Under the pieces are notes generated by a model. That model was not told the origin of the DNA and made no database searches. It was given only the letters and a program-made list of their open reading frames with translations. Both the position numbers and the translations under genes were made by a program. From Cristatella mucedo (lineage: Eukaryota; Bryozoa; Phylactolaemata; Cristatellidae), in contig WPIO01000010.1 of assembly GCA_009760855.2 (NCBI GenBank), positions 6,390,001-6,452,000 of the forward strand: 62,000 nucleotides of DNA. The letters run 5' to 3'. This document shows, one piece after another, positions 42,215 through 53,519 of the stretch. Position 1 is the stretch's first letter; the number at the start of each line of letters is the position of its first letter.

Positions 42215-42455
42215 GAAGAACGCCTTGCACGAAGAACGCTAGCACAGAACCAACACCAACAGTTTATTCTACTACAGAGCAGAGGGAGCATGACTTCACT
42301 GGCCCCTCTCTCCCCACTGAATCCCCCTCCTCGCCCACGGCTGTGTTTTGGCCGATCCTGATGGTGAATCCACCGTCTGGACACCAGCGGTTACCGGCCA
42401 GTGTCCATGCCACATCACAGGCTCATTAGAGGAGCCGGCATACACTCAAACTACA
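42193..42455 (-). repeat. 5' LTR of element 2
   Basis: 263 bp, TG to CA. The left half closely follows the LTRs of element 1, and the right half follows 40594-40865. It carries a local tandem duplication of about 15 bp (ccttgcacgaagaacg). Confidence 0.85.
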
Positions 42456-42460
42456 CTGGT

Positions 42461-43840
42461 TAATCTAGAGCCTTGATGTGCAGGTAGCGAGTCCTAGGTG
42501 CAGCACGAATGTGCACAGCTATTGCGACCGAAGCTGAGTACGACAGCGCTCGCGACGGCCCTAACCTTAACTAAAACGACAAGTCTGCGTCTGATTCCCG
42601 GGTGAGATAGCACATCGGGACGCTAAGAACAAGTATAGTTCCCTCACGGGCTAAAAGTTTCTCCTGGTCCTTTTGAGGGAAGAACAGGGAATACAATCAG
42701 TAGCCTGTGTCGACCAAAAAACTCAGATACAATAATTTAAAACAGTAAAATGGGATGGGGATATTCTGCAAACATGGCTGAGAAATGGCAAGGTCAATTC
42801 GAGGGGGGATTGTGTTTAAATCAGTCCGGGGAGCTCTTCCGTAAGCTCTGATGGGAAGACGCACATCAAGTAAAGTTCAATCCTATTCCTAAGTAGCATC
42901 ATGCTGTGTCGTTGGTTTGGGTAGTAACTATTGCTGCTCGAAGACGGTGGCACTTTTGGGTAAAGTGGCACATGTTAGCCATTAAAGTGGGCCACACGTA
43001 GGCTGCTTTTGTCTAAGTTCAGACTTTTCGAGTAATCTCGGGCACTAGTACATACGACAGTATCGTGTGTTCATTGCGGAGCCCAAGGGTGCCATCTTTA
43101 AGATAGAGAGGTTTACCCTGATCTTGACCAAGATAGTTGTTTCAATGGATTTGATAATTATACGGTCTTCACGCAGAGTGCAGCTGAGCGTGAGATAACA
43201 TCCGTGCGCGCATGCATAGATAATTGCAAGGTTGACACGTGTAAAATGTGATGATTTATGCAATCGCTATTTGAAATTGTTTTTCAACATGATAAACTAT
43301 CAATTTTCTGCTCGAGTTCCCGTGAAAGTAGCTCCATACTGAAAATATCGCTAACCCAATAAGATAGCTGAAACCTAAAGATCTAATGATTTATCACGTT
43401 CTGAAGGTTAATTTTTAGCAAGTTGGAAGAAGCATGAGTCTCAGTCTTTTGCTGTGCTCACACTATCGCCTTTTCACCGTCTGGACGCCAACTTTCCTCC
43501 TAGCTGGTGCGTTTTAAGTCTCGTCCACAGCCGTCTGGTTTATTGCGATTGGCTGATTTGAAAGAGCCTTCCCCGAGAACATGCCAAGCCAGAAGCCACA
43601 GTAGGGTTCAGGGCTGCAATCATTCCTTTGGACTAATGTAAGAAGAATAGGCAGATAAAGAAAGTTCGCACATGCAAAGTTGTTTTAAGAGAGCGCCCGT
43701 TCTATTATTATTCAGGTTAATTCTGCTGTCCTTCTTAGAGTATCCCATGAATGATATGTCTTTGAAGTAAGTTTTAAAAAGTAAGTTGGTCAAGAAGTCT
43801 CATTTCCAGAAAAGCAGAAGAGCCGTAGTGGCTACCGTTC
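42461..43840. other. No gene seen
   Basis: Single-copy sequence in this window with only short frames (43045-43263, minus). Confidence 0.45.
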
Positions 43841-43844
43841 GGCT

Positions 43845-43940
43845 AGCGACGGGCAAGAAAGGGTTGCCTGTTGCAGAACACGAACCTACGACCTCGGTCA
43901 ATCTTGCAAGCAGTTTACCTTTAGGTTAACACTCTACTTG
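43845..43940 (-). mobile_element. tRNA-derived SINE fragment
   Basis: On the minus strand, gttaacctaaaggtaaactgc (box A-like) is followed by gaggtcgtaggttcgtgttc (box B-like) and caggcaa, in the same order as 21335-21470. Confidence 0.55.
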
Positions 43941-43944
43941 ATTC

Positions 43945-44530
43945 TTTGTATATTTTAGGAGTTCGAGTAAACAGCTGTTTTGATTAACCGTGTACAGAAA
44001 GTCTAGCATTTATAAAAGATACAAGGACATGACTTGACAAAAATAGAAAAGCTAGCTTAGTTTTTCAAGGAGCAGAGCTAATTTTTAGGTTGGGACTAAG
44101 TCTGAATGTTAATTGTATTGATTACATTAATTATTAAATGCCTAATTTCTTTTTAAGGTCAAGAATGAATCACTTGATTTCATGAGCTGTCTTCGCGTCT
44201 CAATGTAGGCGTGTGAGCTAAGAGATCATTCAACTTACTCACAACGCGTTTTCTCATCGTTGCTGTTCTCTCATTGTCTCATCCTCTCGAAGTACGACAG
44301 GGACTTCCTGTTGCAGCAAGACTTTTAGGAACTTTTAGTAAACTTGAGAATCCCTAAGTATCTGTCAGAGCGTGCTAATTATTTGAATCCCCCTATAGCT
44401 CTCCGAATAAGGAGACGACGACACTTCGTTGGAAGGAAAAGTAAATGTTAGCTGATTCGAATGACTCATTTAAATACAGTAATGACCTACTAAAGGTTTT
44501 TGCAAGCCACCGTAAAAAGACAGTTTCTAA
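43945..44530. other. No gene seen
   Basis: No open frame or repeat copy was recognised. Confidence 0.4.
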
Positions 44531-44534
44531 TCTT

Positions 44535-44660
44535 AGTTCATTTATATAGCACCCTTAGGAGAACTTATTCTCGATAAAGGTACTTTGCTTGTTTCACAGG
44601 GCTTGAGCTCACAACATTGGTCGTAAAGAAATCACCTTGATCTCGGTTGTTAAATACGAA
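44535..44660 (-). mobile_element. SINE relict with LINE-like tail
   Basis: atttatatagcacccttaggagaac...ctcgataaaggtactttgc is a decayed form of the tail seen at 53370. Traces of the tRNA-like head follow at about 44600-44650. It is therefore a minus-strand copy. Confidence 0.45.
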
Positions 44661-44664
44661 CACC

Positions 44665-45875
44665 TCATCCCATATGCCACACCAGGACAAACTGATATAT
44701 TCGGCAGCAGCTCCTACTTGGACCAGCTGTGCTCACTTTTTTCGTTCAACAATAAAGCAAATAGCGATGCCAGTTGACACCACACAATATACTTTTCCAG
44801 TTTTTAACATGAATATTAAAATAATATTAACGTAAACAAGTGTCTTAAGATTTAAAATTCTCAGGGTGGAATATTGTGAAACGGACTACGATCTCTCTGA
44901 AGTTAATCCGTCAAAGTAGCTAGGACTCGCTGACGTCATCAGCTTATGATCGGCAAGGACTAAGTGTAAAAATGCTGCCAGTGTGCTGAACTTGGAAAAA
45001 AGAAAACCGTAGGCCATGGGTTTTAAGATTTCAGTAGGATTGCATGTAAGAGCAAGAGTCTTACAGCGACTGAATTAAGGGTGCCTGTCTTAGGGTCTGC
45101 ACGGATAGAGCTTTGACAATTTTATGACATCACCTGTAAATAAACAAGAGTTGTGCAATGCTGCCTAAGTTACAAATGTAAATTAATTCGTAGCAAATGA
45201 GATTGATTGATGATAGCTGTGTCAGACCGTGTCCTGCCGTGAGGCTGCAATGATGAGACCCGTTTATAGCATTACCACATCCCCTGAATGTAGTATCCCA
45301 GACATACGAGCAGTACTGGTAATGGGTCGGCTGTTCAACTACCGCAACAGAACAAATCATCTAGTTACTCCACAACCCAGTGCAAAGGAATCAGTACCCA
45401 CGGGTCTTGTGACATACACGGTACCAACTATACAAGAGCAAATTAATATCAAGCTAATACCAGCAAGCTTGATGATGCGAACGTGAATAAAATCATGGCC
45501 AACCGCTAGCAAAAACTACGACTGGGATATTTACTGAGTATGGCACAGATAAGCCACCAAAGTACACATGAAGAAAAACAGTTCACATGGAAATGGAGAA
45601 AGCTGAGAGGAGGAAATGTGTTGTTAGCTGATATTTATAAGATGAAAGGTCATCTGCAGGTAAGCAACCTTAGCCAGTTGTGAGTTCTAGAGCAACCTTA
45701 GCCAGTTGTGAGTTCTAGACTTTCGATGCATGTGAGATGTTCGACCATCACATGATTTCTATTTAGAGGCACGGCGGGATGACAAAGTGCTGATAGTTGG
45801 TTGCTGATGGTTGGGTGCTGATGGTTGGGTGGTGCGAAAGGAAGCTGGAGGAGCAATGAGGTCGGAGTTAGCAGG
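44665..45875. other. No gene seen; short tandem duplications
   Basis: Frames at 44647-44835 and 45229-45486 are unrecognised. A 29-bp unit is duplicated in tandem at about 45664-45720 (agcaaccttagccagttgtg core), and tgctgatggttgg repeats lie at 45789-45832. Confidence 0.5.
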
Positions 45876-45879
45876 CTGT

Positions 45880-46480
45880 GCGCTAGGGTGAAGTGGACTG
45901 TAGGCGAGAGTTAGGATGTCGAAAGTTGATTCAATGTTTGACTACAATAGAATTTTAGCTCGGGAAGAAGCGAAGTTGTGAGGCTGGCGCGACTTTGAAG
46001 ACAAACCGGATGAACTGCCGAGTTTTGCAACGGTTGCAGGCGGTTAAAGCTAAGTATACAGAGAACTGTTGCAATAACCAAGATGCAATACAACAATCGT
46101 GTTAGATGAACTAGTTTTGCTGCCATACTCATCTGTAAGCAAGCCCTGATTCTGGCTAGACGCGACGGGTCACAGTGGGCCGGCTTAAAATAGAAGAAAT
46201 GTGCTGATCCGATCACATCATTTGTCTTCATGTAATAGTGCAACTTGAGTCGAAAGCAAGAGAGTAGATGAAGTTGTGTAAGAATTATGAGAATGTGCTC
46301 CTATTTGCAGGCATGCAGAACTAAAAGCTTCTGTCGCCAATGTTCTTTGAGCTTAGAAATGGAACAGCTGATTGGTTGTCCACAGATGGCCTAAGGAGTC
46401 TGAAGTTGGTGCACAAGTTCAGCTAGGTAACAGGGAATTTAGCGATGGAGGGCCTTGTGGGTCAGAGTAAGACTGTTTTT
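45880..46480 (-). mobile_element. Degenerate L2/CR1 LINE 3' part
   Basis: The minus-strand frame 45911-46243 contains the R-I-R-A-C-L, A-A-K-L-V-H and L-Q-P-L-Q-N-S-A-V-H-P-V blocks of the RT C-terminus, with the intervening sequence decayed. The block 46310-46470 matches the LINE 3' fragment family at 9950-10100 (agcttctgtcgccaa). Confidence 0.65.
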
Positions 46481-46484
46481 CTGC

Positions 46485-48105
46485 ATCCCCCGGTAGACCG
46501 AGAGCCTTTATAGCTATAGAAAGAGCTTCTACAGCAAAGGAGACTCAAAATTTTAACTCTGGGATTTGTGTACTAACCTTATATATGATATGCGTAAGTA
46601 ACAGCCGTAGCCTAAGGAAATGTTTCGAAGCCAAGGTAAAAAATAGAGTTGCTGTGATGTAGTATAGACAGAACTGGATAGAAGCTACTTTTCTTTAGCA
46701 AGCCACCGCGGTAGGCAGTCCCTAACATTGGACAGGAATAAAAATCGATGACTTTGCGGTAGAAGCGGACTTCTTAATAAAGATTTAACCGTTAGGCAGT
46801 TATCAAAGACGGACACTTCTTGGACAAGCTCGGTAAAAGTGGAAATCAGCAAAGGGCAGCACACGGACTCTTTAAAAAACTCTGTAGGTCGTGGTCTGCT
46901 GGATGTGACGTGGCCGGCACACGTTGCGGATTGACCACGATCGGAAAAAATCGTCCATAGATGTCCATCCGGTCTGTTGGAAATTTCTCTGCCACTCAGG
47001 TTCGCGCGGCAGGGATCCTACAAGAGCATCAGCACCAAGCTAAGAAGCTGTTGAGCGCAGGTGGCCCACAAAAAACTCAAAGCGTCGGTTTAAGCAGTCG
47101 ATGCACACGGGGCGTCTAATTACACCTTCACGGTGGCCGAGGAGATTCTGAGGAGGGCCTAGCATGCTTGTAGGGCGGCTTCAAATGCTAATCGGGTGGC
47201 AAAGCTGCACCGGGTCGGCCGAGCGGCACCAAGCTTCAATCTGTCTCTTCTGACTGGGCTATCACTTCTTTTCATAAGGAGTGGCAAAGGCTGGGAGTTG
47301 AGCATAAGTGCGCACGCTTAGTCAGTTTATAAAGGATGACACTCATTTTGGTTTTAGAATGATAATTCATATTTTCGGCTGAATGGCTAAAGTAGAAGTT
47401 ACGTTTACTAAACTCTTGCTGGGATAGCTAGAAACTGATGTCCATCGAAGTTCCATGCGGTAAAATAAATTTTAATATTTTAAATGTTGACAGCTCTAAA
47501 ATGTGTCCACGGTGACATGTATATGGCGTATCGTTAAAGACCATCTACAGCTGATGATTCAATGATTGAGTAGGAGTAAAATGCCTCCGAATATGGTGAG
47601 CAATCAGGGCTCAGGCTATAGAATTTACTCCATAAGAGCCGCAGAGTTTCATTGTGCACATGTCAATAAGCTTGGATTGCACAGTATTTTCATGGCAAGC
47701 CGGCTACCTCTGAGTACTAATGTAGGTTCGAACTTAGTTTTACGACTTGTGACTATGATGGCTCCGGACTGACTGCCTTCAGGAGCTACGTTTCAATCAG
47801 TTGAGACATTAGGTTTTACAATTATATATATGTGTGTATATATGTGTATGTATACATTTACGTATATATGTATATATATAAAAGTAAATATATATAAACA
47901 TATTTATATATTTATATCCGGCTATCGTTCGCGAATTTGCATTGATTATTGCTTTATATACTTTTATTATGCTGCCAAGAAAGCCTTTCCATTGCTTTAT
48001 AATAAGTCACTCAATTGAGGTGAAGCATAAGCGAGAAAAGGAAGCACTAAAAGTGCAGAACGCAAATGCTGTGTAGTACATTCGAGTTCTTAGCTGAGTT
48101 GAAAA
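46485..48105. other. No gene recognised
   Basis: A moderately GC-rich patch at about 46860-47230 stands out from its AT-rich surroundings but gives no long frame on either strand. It could be decayed retroelement. An AT/GT microsatellite lies at 47825-47920. Confidence 0.4.
47825..47920. repeat. AT/GT microsatellite
   Basis: Alternating tatatatgtgtgta and tatatata units, imperfect. Confidence 0.8.
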
Positions 48106-48109
48106 TGTC

Positions 48110-48560
48110 ACCAGCTAAACTAAAGTCAGAACTTCAGTCGGGATTGAATTTCAGGCTTTGGGAGCACGCGAAATGAAGGCCACTCAAGGAATTAAAATCG
48201 GTCTTGATTGTGGGTGGGCATAGCTATAGATCTCCAGAATAGGAAGAGGGGGTAGTAAAATGCGAAGCCTGAAACGAAAGTACTTTCTCTTGGTAGGCAA
48301 GAGCAAGAGGATGATAAAGCTTGAAAGACGCTTAAGTTAACATGCTGCTTGATCGGCAGCCAGCTAATATATGGGATAAGCAACGTAATATGGTAGTTAT
48401 GACGTTCACGAAGGACAAGCAAAGCTGCAGAATCTTGAGCCAAACGTAAGAATCTAATTATGCAGGTTCGAAGACCACCGTGTACGAAGTTACAGAAATA
48501 CACAGAAATGCCGAGAATGCATCAAATAACTCGGCTGTAGAATTATTACATAAGAAAGAT
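48110..48560 (-). mobile_element. Degenerate L2/CR1 LINE 3' part
   Basis: The minus-strand frame 48192-48503 contains R-L-A-Q-D-S-A-A-L-L-V, then Y-H-I-T-L-L-I-P-Y-I-S-W-L-P-I-K and L-S-V-F-Q-A-L. These are the RT C-terminal blocks as at 960-1130. Sequence at 48145-48165 (caggctttgggagcac) is the reversed A-P-K-A-W-N end block. It is broken on both sides. Confidence 0.7.
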
Positions 48561-48564
48561 ATTT

Positions 48565-49530
48565 TGATGAGTAAGAACCGCCGGATAATAAGGCTTGGCA
48601 GCTGAAGCATAGCCCCTGAGATTTAGTAATGAACCAAACCCTTCTACGTGAAAAGAGAGGTTTGTTGTTAAAAGAACCAAACGTTGCAGTCACGGGACTA
48701 TTACTGGAGTACCGGCAATATTGATAGCTTCGCCAGAAGTCTTGCTGCAGCGTCATCGCTGCTGGATTTGAGGAATTTGAAGTAGCAAACGAAAATACTA
48801 TCCAAGGCGTGCATGACGATTGGAGCTGTCTTACTGGTAGTAACACCTTTCACAGTCTTCCCTGCTAGTAGCGTGAACGTGATCAATATGGAGGTCAAGT
48901 CAGAGTAATACATGCCTTTGCAAGACAGTGTTTTCTGTCCGAAGACATCAACAAAGTGTCTGAAAATAAGAAGTAACTGCTTTTCCTATTTTAGAAATAG
49001 CGTTTCGTGAAGAAATAAGGTTTAAGGCATCATAGTTTCAAATAATTTCAGATTTCAACTTAATTTCTTAAGCCTAAGCTTGAAATTTTGATTACTTGAA
49101 GGGAGTATCAGTATTTGTAAAAACTGTTAAAAAAAGAAAGTGTTACACTAAGGTTTATTTTAGGTTGTGATTGTAAAATAAAGAGTTAATTTTTAGTTTA
49201 ATTTATCTAGTCTGCTTATTATTAAGAAGATAGGTGATTTGAGTTTATGATCATCAGCGGTTTTTGGGAGCTGAAATATGGTGCAGCAAGGGTCTCAATG
49301 GGCAGATATCGTAATCGTATTTGAAATTTGCAAAAAATTGTTAGTCAACAGGCACAAGATCGTGAAGAGTTGTCCTAAAAACTTACCCAATAATTAGCAG
49401 TCGTAACAGTTATAGGGTAGCTGTTGCCGCCACATATGTCCCTCTATCAATATCTATAGAAAGACACGTTTCTGAAATAAAGGCCACCTGATAAATCACG
49501 AAACTTTTAAATATTTTTAAGTCAGTTCTT
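48565..49530. other. No gene seen
   Basis: The frames 48490-48846 and 48701-48913 (minus) have no recognised domain. Confidence 0.45.
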
Positions 49531-49733
49531 TTGGAAATGTCTGCTAAACTTGCTCATAAATATTCCAAATTTGTAGATGTGGACATATAGGTTCACGCTC
49601 TTTCAGCATGTGAGATGTTCGCAGTGTGATTTGATATTGCAGTGTGATTTTTAGGCGGATTTAGCTGGCTCAGTGAAATTGTGAGGTGGATGTGACATGC
49701 GGTCATCTTGCATTCTTGCATAGCCAACGAGCG

Positions 49734-50024
49734 TCAGCAATCTGTACGAAGAGGACCTTCATTCCAATGAGATTGACTAGCAGTCAAAATAAAAAGTTTA
49801 AGGCCGACTGATTCAGCTGATTCCTCGGTCCGCAGGACAAGTGCTAATGCTTGCTCTGCTTCCAGCACGAGCGAGATCGCTAAGGATGAGCCATAAATCA
49901 GCATATGAGGTGCATGGTCTTGCAGCATCCGTTCTATGTTAAGCGCCACCGATGGTCGTGGCCAGTTTAGCCGACGAGGGGAGAGACCTATCACTCTAAT
50001 TAAGTGAGCAGGTTGTAATCGCAC
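49734..50024 (-). mobile_element. Probable decayed non-LTR reverse transcriptase fragment
   Basis: The frame reads H-M-L-I-Y-G-S-S-L-A-I-S...E-A-E-Q-A-L-A-L-V...E-S-A-E-S-V-G-L-K-L. This is the layout of the YADD region and following helix in RTE/Jockey-type RTs, but with Y-G-S-S where an active enzyme has Y-A-D-D. If this reading is right, the catalytic aspartates are lost. Similarity is short, so the call is tentative. Confidence 0.4.
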
Positions 50025-50129
50025 CAGCTTTTCGAGGAATCAGGCTGCTTTTGCCCACTAGGCAGTGACAAAGTCCCCACTGGAAGGCTGGCCAGTAACG
50101 GGCCAGGGTAATCAAGGACATGAATACAC

Positions 50130-50465
50130 ACTACGGAGCAGAACTACTATGCAACTCAGGGATCGCTCCCAGTTTCAAGTTTATTACATAGTCGAAAGCC
50201 ATGCCGACTATCCATGCTGATCGCACTGCTGTAATAAGTTCAGCTGCCGGCCACAGCTTTCCATTAGTCAGTTGGTAGAGTGTAGGAAACTTTTAGTCGA
50301 AATCCTTTTGGCCTTCATTGTGATTCCGACCATTTGGTCACAAGGATTGCTCCTTCAAGTTAAAAAATACGGCTGATAAAGAGGGTAGCTGCTTTAACTG
50401 CCACATTTGTATCGCTGCAAATGAGCTTAGGGGGCTGTCGAACCCTCTGGCATTGTTCAGTACAG
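50130..50465 (+). repeat. Duplicated segment, copy 1
   Basis: It matches 55165-55520 in the same orientation (ggatcgctcc, gactatccatgctgatc, gtgattccgaccatttggtc, agggggctgtc in order). It lies beside the RT-like fragment, so it is probably part of a dispersed repeat. Confidence 0.7.
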
Positions 50466-50469
50466 GACT

Positions 50470-51245
50470 ACATGCAGCCGTATTTGGACCATTGATCCCG
50501 GTCACGACTTATCCGTTCTGTAAGGTCAGGAAAGGTGGATTTATCGACTGTTGCCATGACCTGGATTACAATGAACAATATTCTGCCAGTAGTTCTTGTG
50601 ACCACATCAATTTTCCACACTTCCTGCTTGAGTTCCCTATCAGCTGGGCTGAGCCTGAGGATGAAACATCTCTGGGACTCGGGGAATCCTGATTAATGAA
50701 AGATTTAAAAACGGACGGCTCCCAACAAAAGTCGGCGGCATTTTGTTTGATGATTGATATGTTAGGATAAATACCTTCAGGGCTTAGTTGAGAGACACGT
50801 AGCTATCTCAAGTGGATGGGACTCTCGTACGTGCACTATATATTTAATATATATATTTCATTTATTTGTACACTGAATGTCGTTGCAATATCCTGCTCAT
50901 GCCAACCTACACAAGAAGCTCGGTGGTATTCGGCTGGCTGAGCCTGTAAATCAACTATAAGCTGCTAATTTACGTAGTGAACTCGAATTATTGTAGAGTC
51001 ATCCAGATCGTGGCATCTAGTTGCCATGTTGACGTGCTTAGCTACTCGTTCAACTTTGATCGATGGAACTCTTACACTTTGGAATAAGAGCTCCCTACAG
51101 CAACCTGCTACTGGTTTAACTTGGGAACCGCTTTGATGCTTTTCAATCAAAAAATATGCAAAGCATAAGATACGCTTCATTCTTCAGAATAAACAAAGTA
51201 ATAGATTTCAGTTTTGCGGCGTCGACTTTAGATGCACTGTTTGGA
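50470..51245. other. No gene recognised
   Basis: A plus-strand frame (50453-50692) has several Cys and His but no recognised arrangement. An AT-rich patch lies at 50838-50870. Confidence 0.35.
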
Positions 51246-51249
51246 AAGT

Positions 51250-51430
51250 AATAACAATAATTATAATAAGCTTGACTTAGTGCGATAGTAGAACTCAATC
51301 TCTTTCTAGGCACTTTAAATTTGCTGCAAAGTTAGCACGATTGAACGGTTAGTAGTAGCATACTCAATGGCAACAATCAGAACATGGTTGGGGGTGACAT
51401 ACACAGGGTGAGCTTGCACATATGGTTAGC
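51250..51430 (-). mobile_element. L2/CR1 LINE 3' tail fragment
   Basis: aataacaataattataataa is followed by gaactcaatctctttctaggcac and 3' UTR sequence (cacagggtgagcttgcaca), as in 61576-61760 reversed. Confidence 0.6.
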
Positions 51431-51434
51431 GTGT

Positions 51435-53335
51435 TTTCCCAATCCCTCATTCCTTACAATGTTTATAAAGTAGCTAATTTTGTCAAGCTACTTTGATTCT
51501 GTGATCTAGGTGGTGCTATTTTGCCTTTTTCTGATTTTCCTATGAAGGTCGTGGTGCTATTTTGCCTTTTTCTGATTTTGCTATGAAGGTCAGAGTGGAC
51601 TTCAGGTTCTTACATAAAGTGCACCATATACCACTACCGAACTAATGAGGCTTAGGTGGACGTAATACTAATGAGTAGCACTCATAGCGATTCAACTGCG
51701 TAGGCACCGCGGAGAACGTTTTAGTGTCTTCCATTGCCGAACAGGACCATGGTAAACAGCTAGATTTGGATTTACTTGGCATAAAAAGAACGATTGCACC
51801 CAGCAGATGCATTTTCTTAAACGTGCAGACAATTTATTACGACACGAGAGAAACAGTATCCCGCGGTAGCTTAATAAGAGCTAACTTAAGGTTTGACACT
51901 TCGGAGCACTTCAGACAGACGTCTGCAAGAACACGGCTGCTACCTTAAAACTGCATATTTGACCTGATTGCTTTAGTTTTTGAATCAGCGGCTAATATGT
52001 CGATGCACTTTTATAGATGATTATACCGATGAAGAAGTCACGGTTTAAGGTGTTAATGTTTAGTATTTTGAGTTTAAGTGTTACGACTAGCAGTCACGAT
52101 CTGCCACCTCGAACTTTCTGCTACGGGCACAGTGCCCATAGCAAAAAGTTCACCCTAACATGTAAAGCGACGCTGTGTTAGCTGGAATAGCGTTTGAGAG
52201 GTACATGCAGTGGCAGAGCAAGGGGCTGGGAAAGCGGGCATTTGGCACCTCCACTAGAGCTGGGTGGGGCACCTGCCCTCAACACAAACGCTCCCCGCCA
52301 ACGACGATATCGTATTCGATGAGCGCCGAGTGTATGGCAAATACACACCGAGATTTCCCACAATGCTTATTTTTTATTAGCTACAGGTCTTACTCTGTAA
52401 AGAACAGTTATTGCGGTGCCCTCCCCCTACATTACAATCCTGGCACCTCAATGGCGTACATTCTATAGCGACGCGATCCTTAAGTAAAGTAACAGCTAAA
52501 GCTGACTGTCGCTGTTCATTTCATTATCGACCTATTTCTTTTAGGATAAATTGCGTTCGGAAGAGGAAATAATTTAACGTAGGTTAATGCCGAAAGTCAG
52601 TCGCGAAGCCAAAACGGGCAGGGTGCATTTGCCACACTCGTGCTATAGCAGAAGGCAATAACGTGGGCCCCCTATTCCTACGCCACTTGCCAGTCACGAA
52701 AGTGAAATTGTGTCATATTTACACACCGAATGAGCAACCAGCCAGTTCGAGGCGTAAAAAACTATAATAGCTCGCTAAAATTCCTTATTAATTTCGGGTT
52801 GTGCTCCATATTTGCGACTCTTGCTTGTGACTCTGGTCTGAAAATTTTACTAGTCTTGCTCTCTAGATAAAAATCCTTGCTAAGCCAGATGTAATTTCTC
52901 GTTTATCCCAATACAATTTAAATACATAATTTCACTCACGTAGTTAGTAATGGCATTATATTGCAATATATTCTTCAATGAATAAACTTAAATTTGTGAC
53001 AAATAACGTTTCCGAATGTCATTGAGTACTTACCGTATCCGAAAGTCGGTGCTGATTCGGTAGCCTACTCTGACCAATTAAAAGAAAGGTTTCACGATTT
53101 GGAAATTAATTGATGTTTATCTGCTTGGATTCCTCTTAGAGTGAATGGAGTCAAGTATAATTAAGGATAACGCCTTTATTTCTTCTATTCTCTCTTCTAT
53201 TTCAAAGTGCAGGAGAAACTACCACAAGTCCGCTTACGCAATAGCACTTGTATCGTTTACCACCGTTTAACAGCTCTGATTCGCTTTCCATTTGTATGGC
53301 TTTGCGAGCTGTGCAAGGTCAAGTCTGAATTTGAT
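51435..53335. other. No gene seen; one tandem duplication
   Basis: A unit of about 46 bp (ggtggtgctattttgccttt core) is tandemly duplicated at about 51509-51593. Frames at 51724-51948 and 52175-52468 show no recognised domain. Confidence 0.45.
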
Positions 53336-53359
53336 GTAGGACGCAGTTGAATACATTTC

Positions 53360-53515
53360 TTTTGTATTTGATTTGTATAGCGCCCCAAGAGAAACTAATC
53401 TCGATTCAGGCGCTTCACATATGCCTCAGGACTCGAGTCCACGACCCCAGCCAGATCTCGGTCGGGGCAAGCACCTTAACCGCTGGACCAAACCAGCTCG
53501 GTTGTCGACCATTTT
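53360..53515 (-). mobile_element. tRNA-derived SINE with LINE-like 3' tail
   Basis: On the minus strand it starts with a clear tRNA-like head: box A tggtccagcggttaagg and box B ggactcgagtcc. It continues into gtgaagcgcctgaatcgag...tctcttggggcgctatacaaatc, which parallels the LINE tail at 12689-12740 (gtgaagtgcctgg...ggcgctttatcaaatgc). This is the best-preserved SINE in the window. Confidence 0.7.
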
Positions 53516-53519
53516 GACG

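Larger units (their letters stand above)
40594..42455 (-). mobile_element. Non-autonomous LTR retroelement (element 2)
   Basis: It is 1862 bp between the target duplications CTGGT (40589-40593 and 42456-42460). It has LTRs, the polypurine tract and palindrome of element 1, and a Gag-like ORF, but no protease, RT or integrase. It would depend on proteins from an element like element 1. The two LTRs are unequal: the right one has an element 1-like R/U5 half, whereas the left one has a divergent half. Confidence 0.85.

Noticed and set aside
46860-47230. Retroelement pol fragment in a GC-richer patch
   Set aside because: No frame longer than a few dozen codons and no recognisable motif on either strand.
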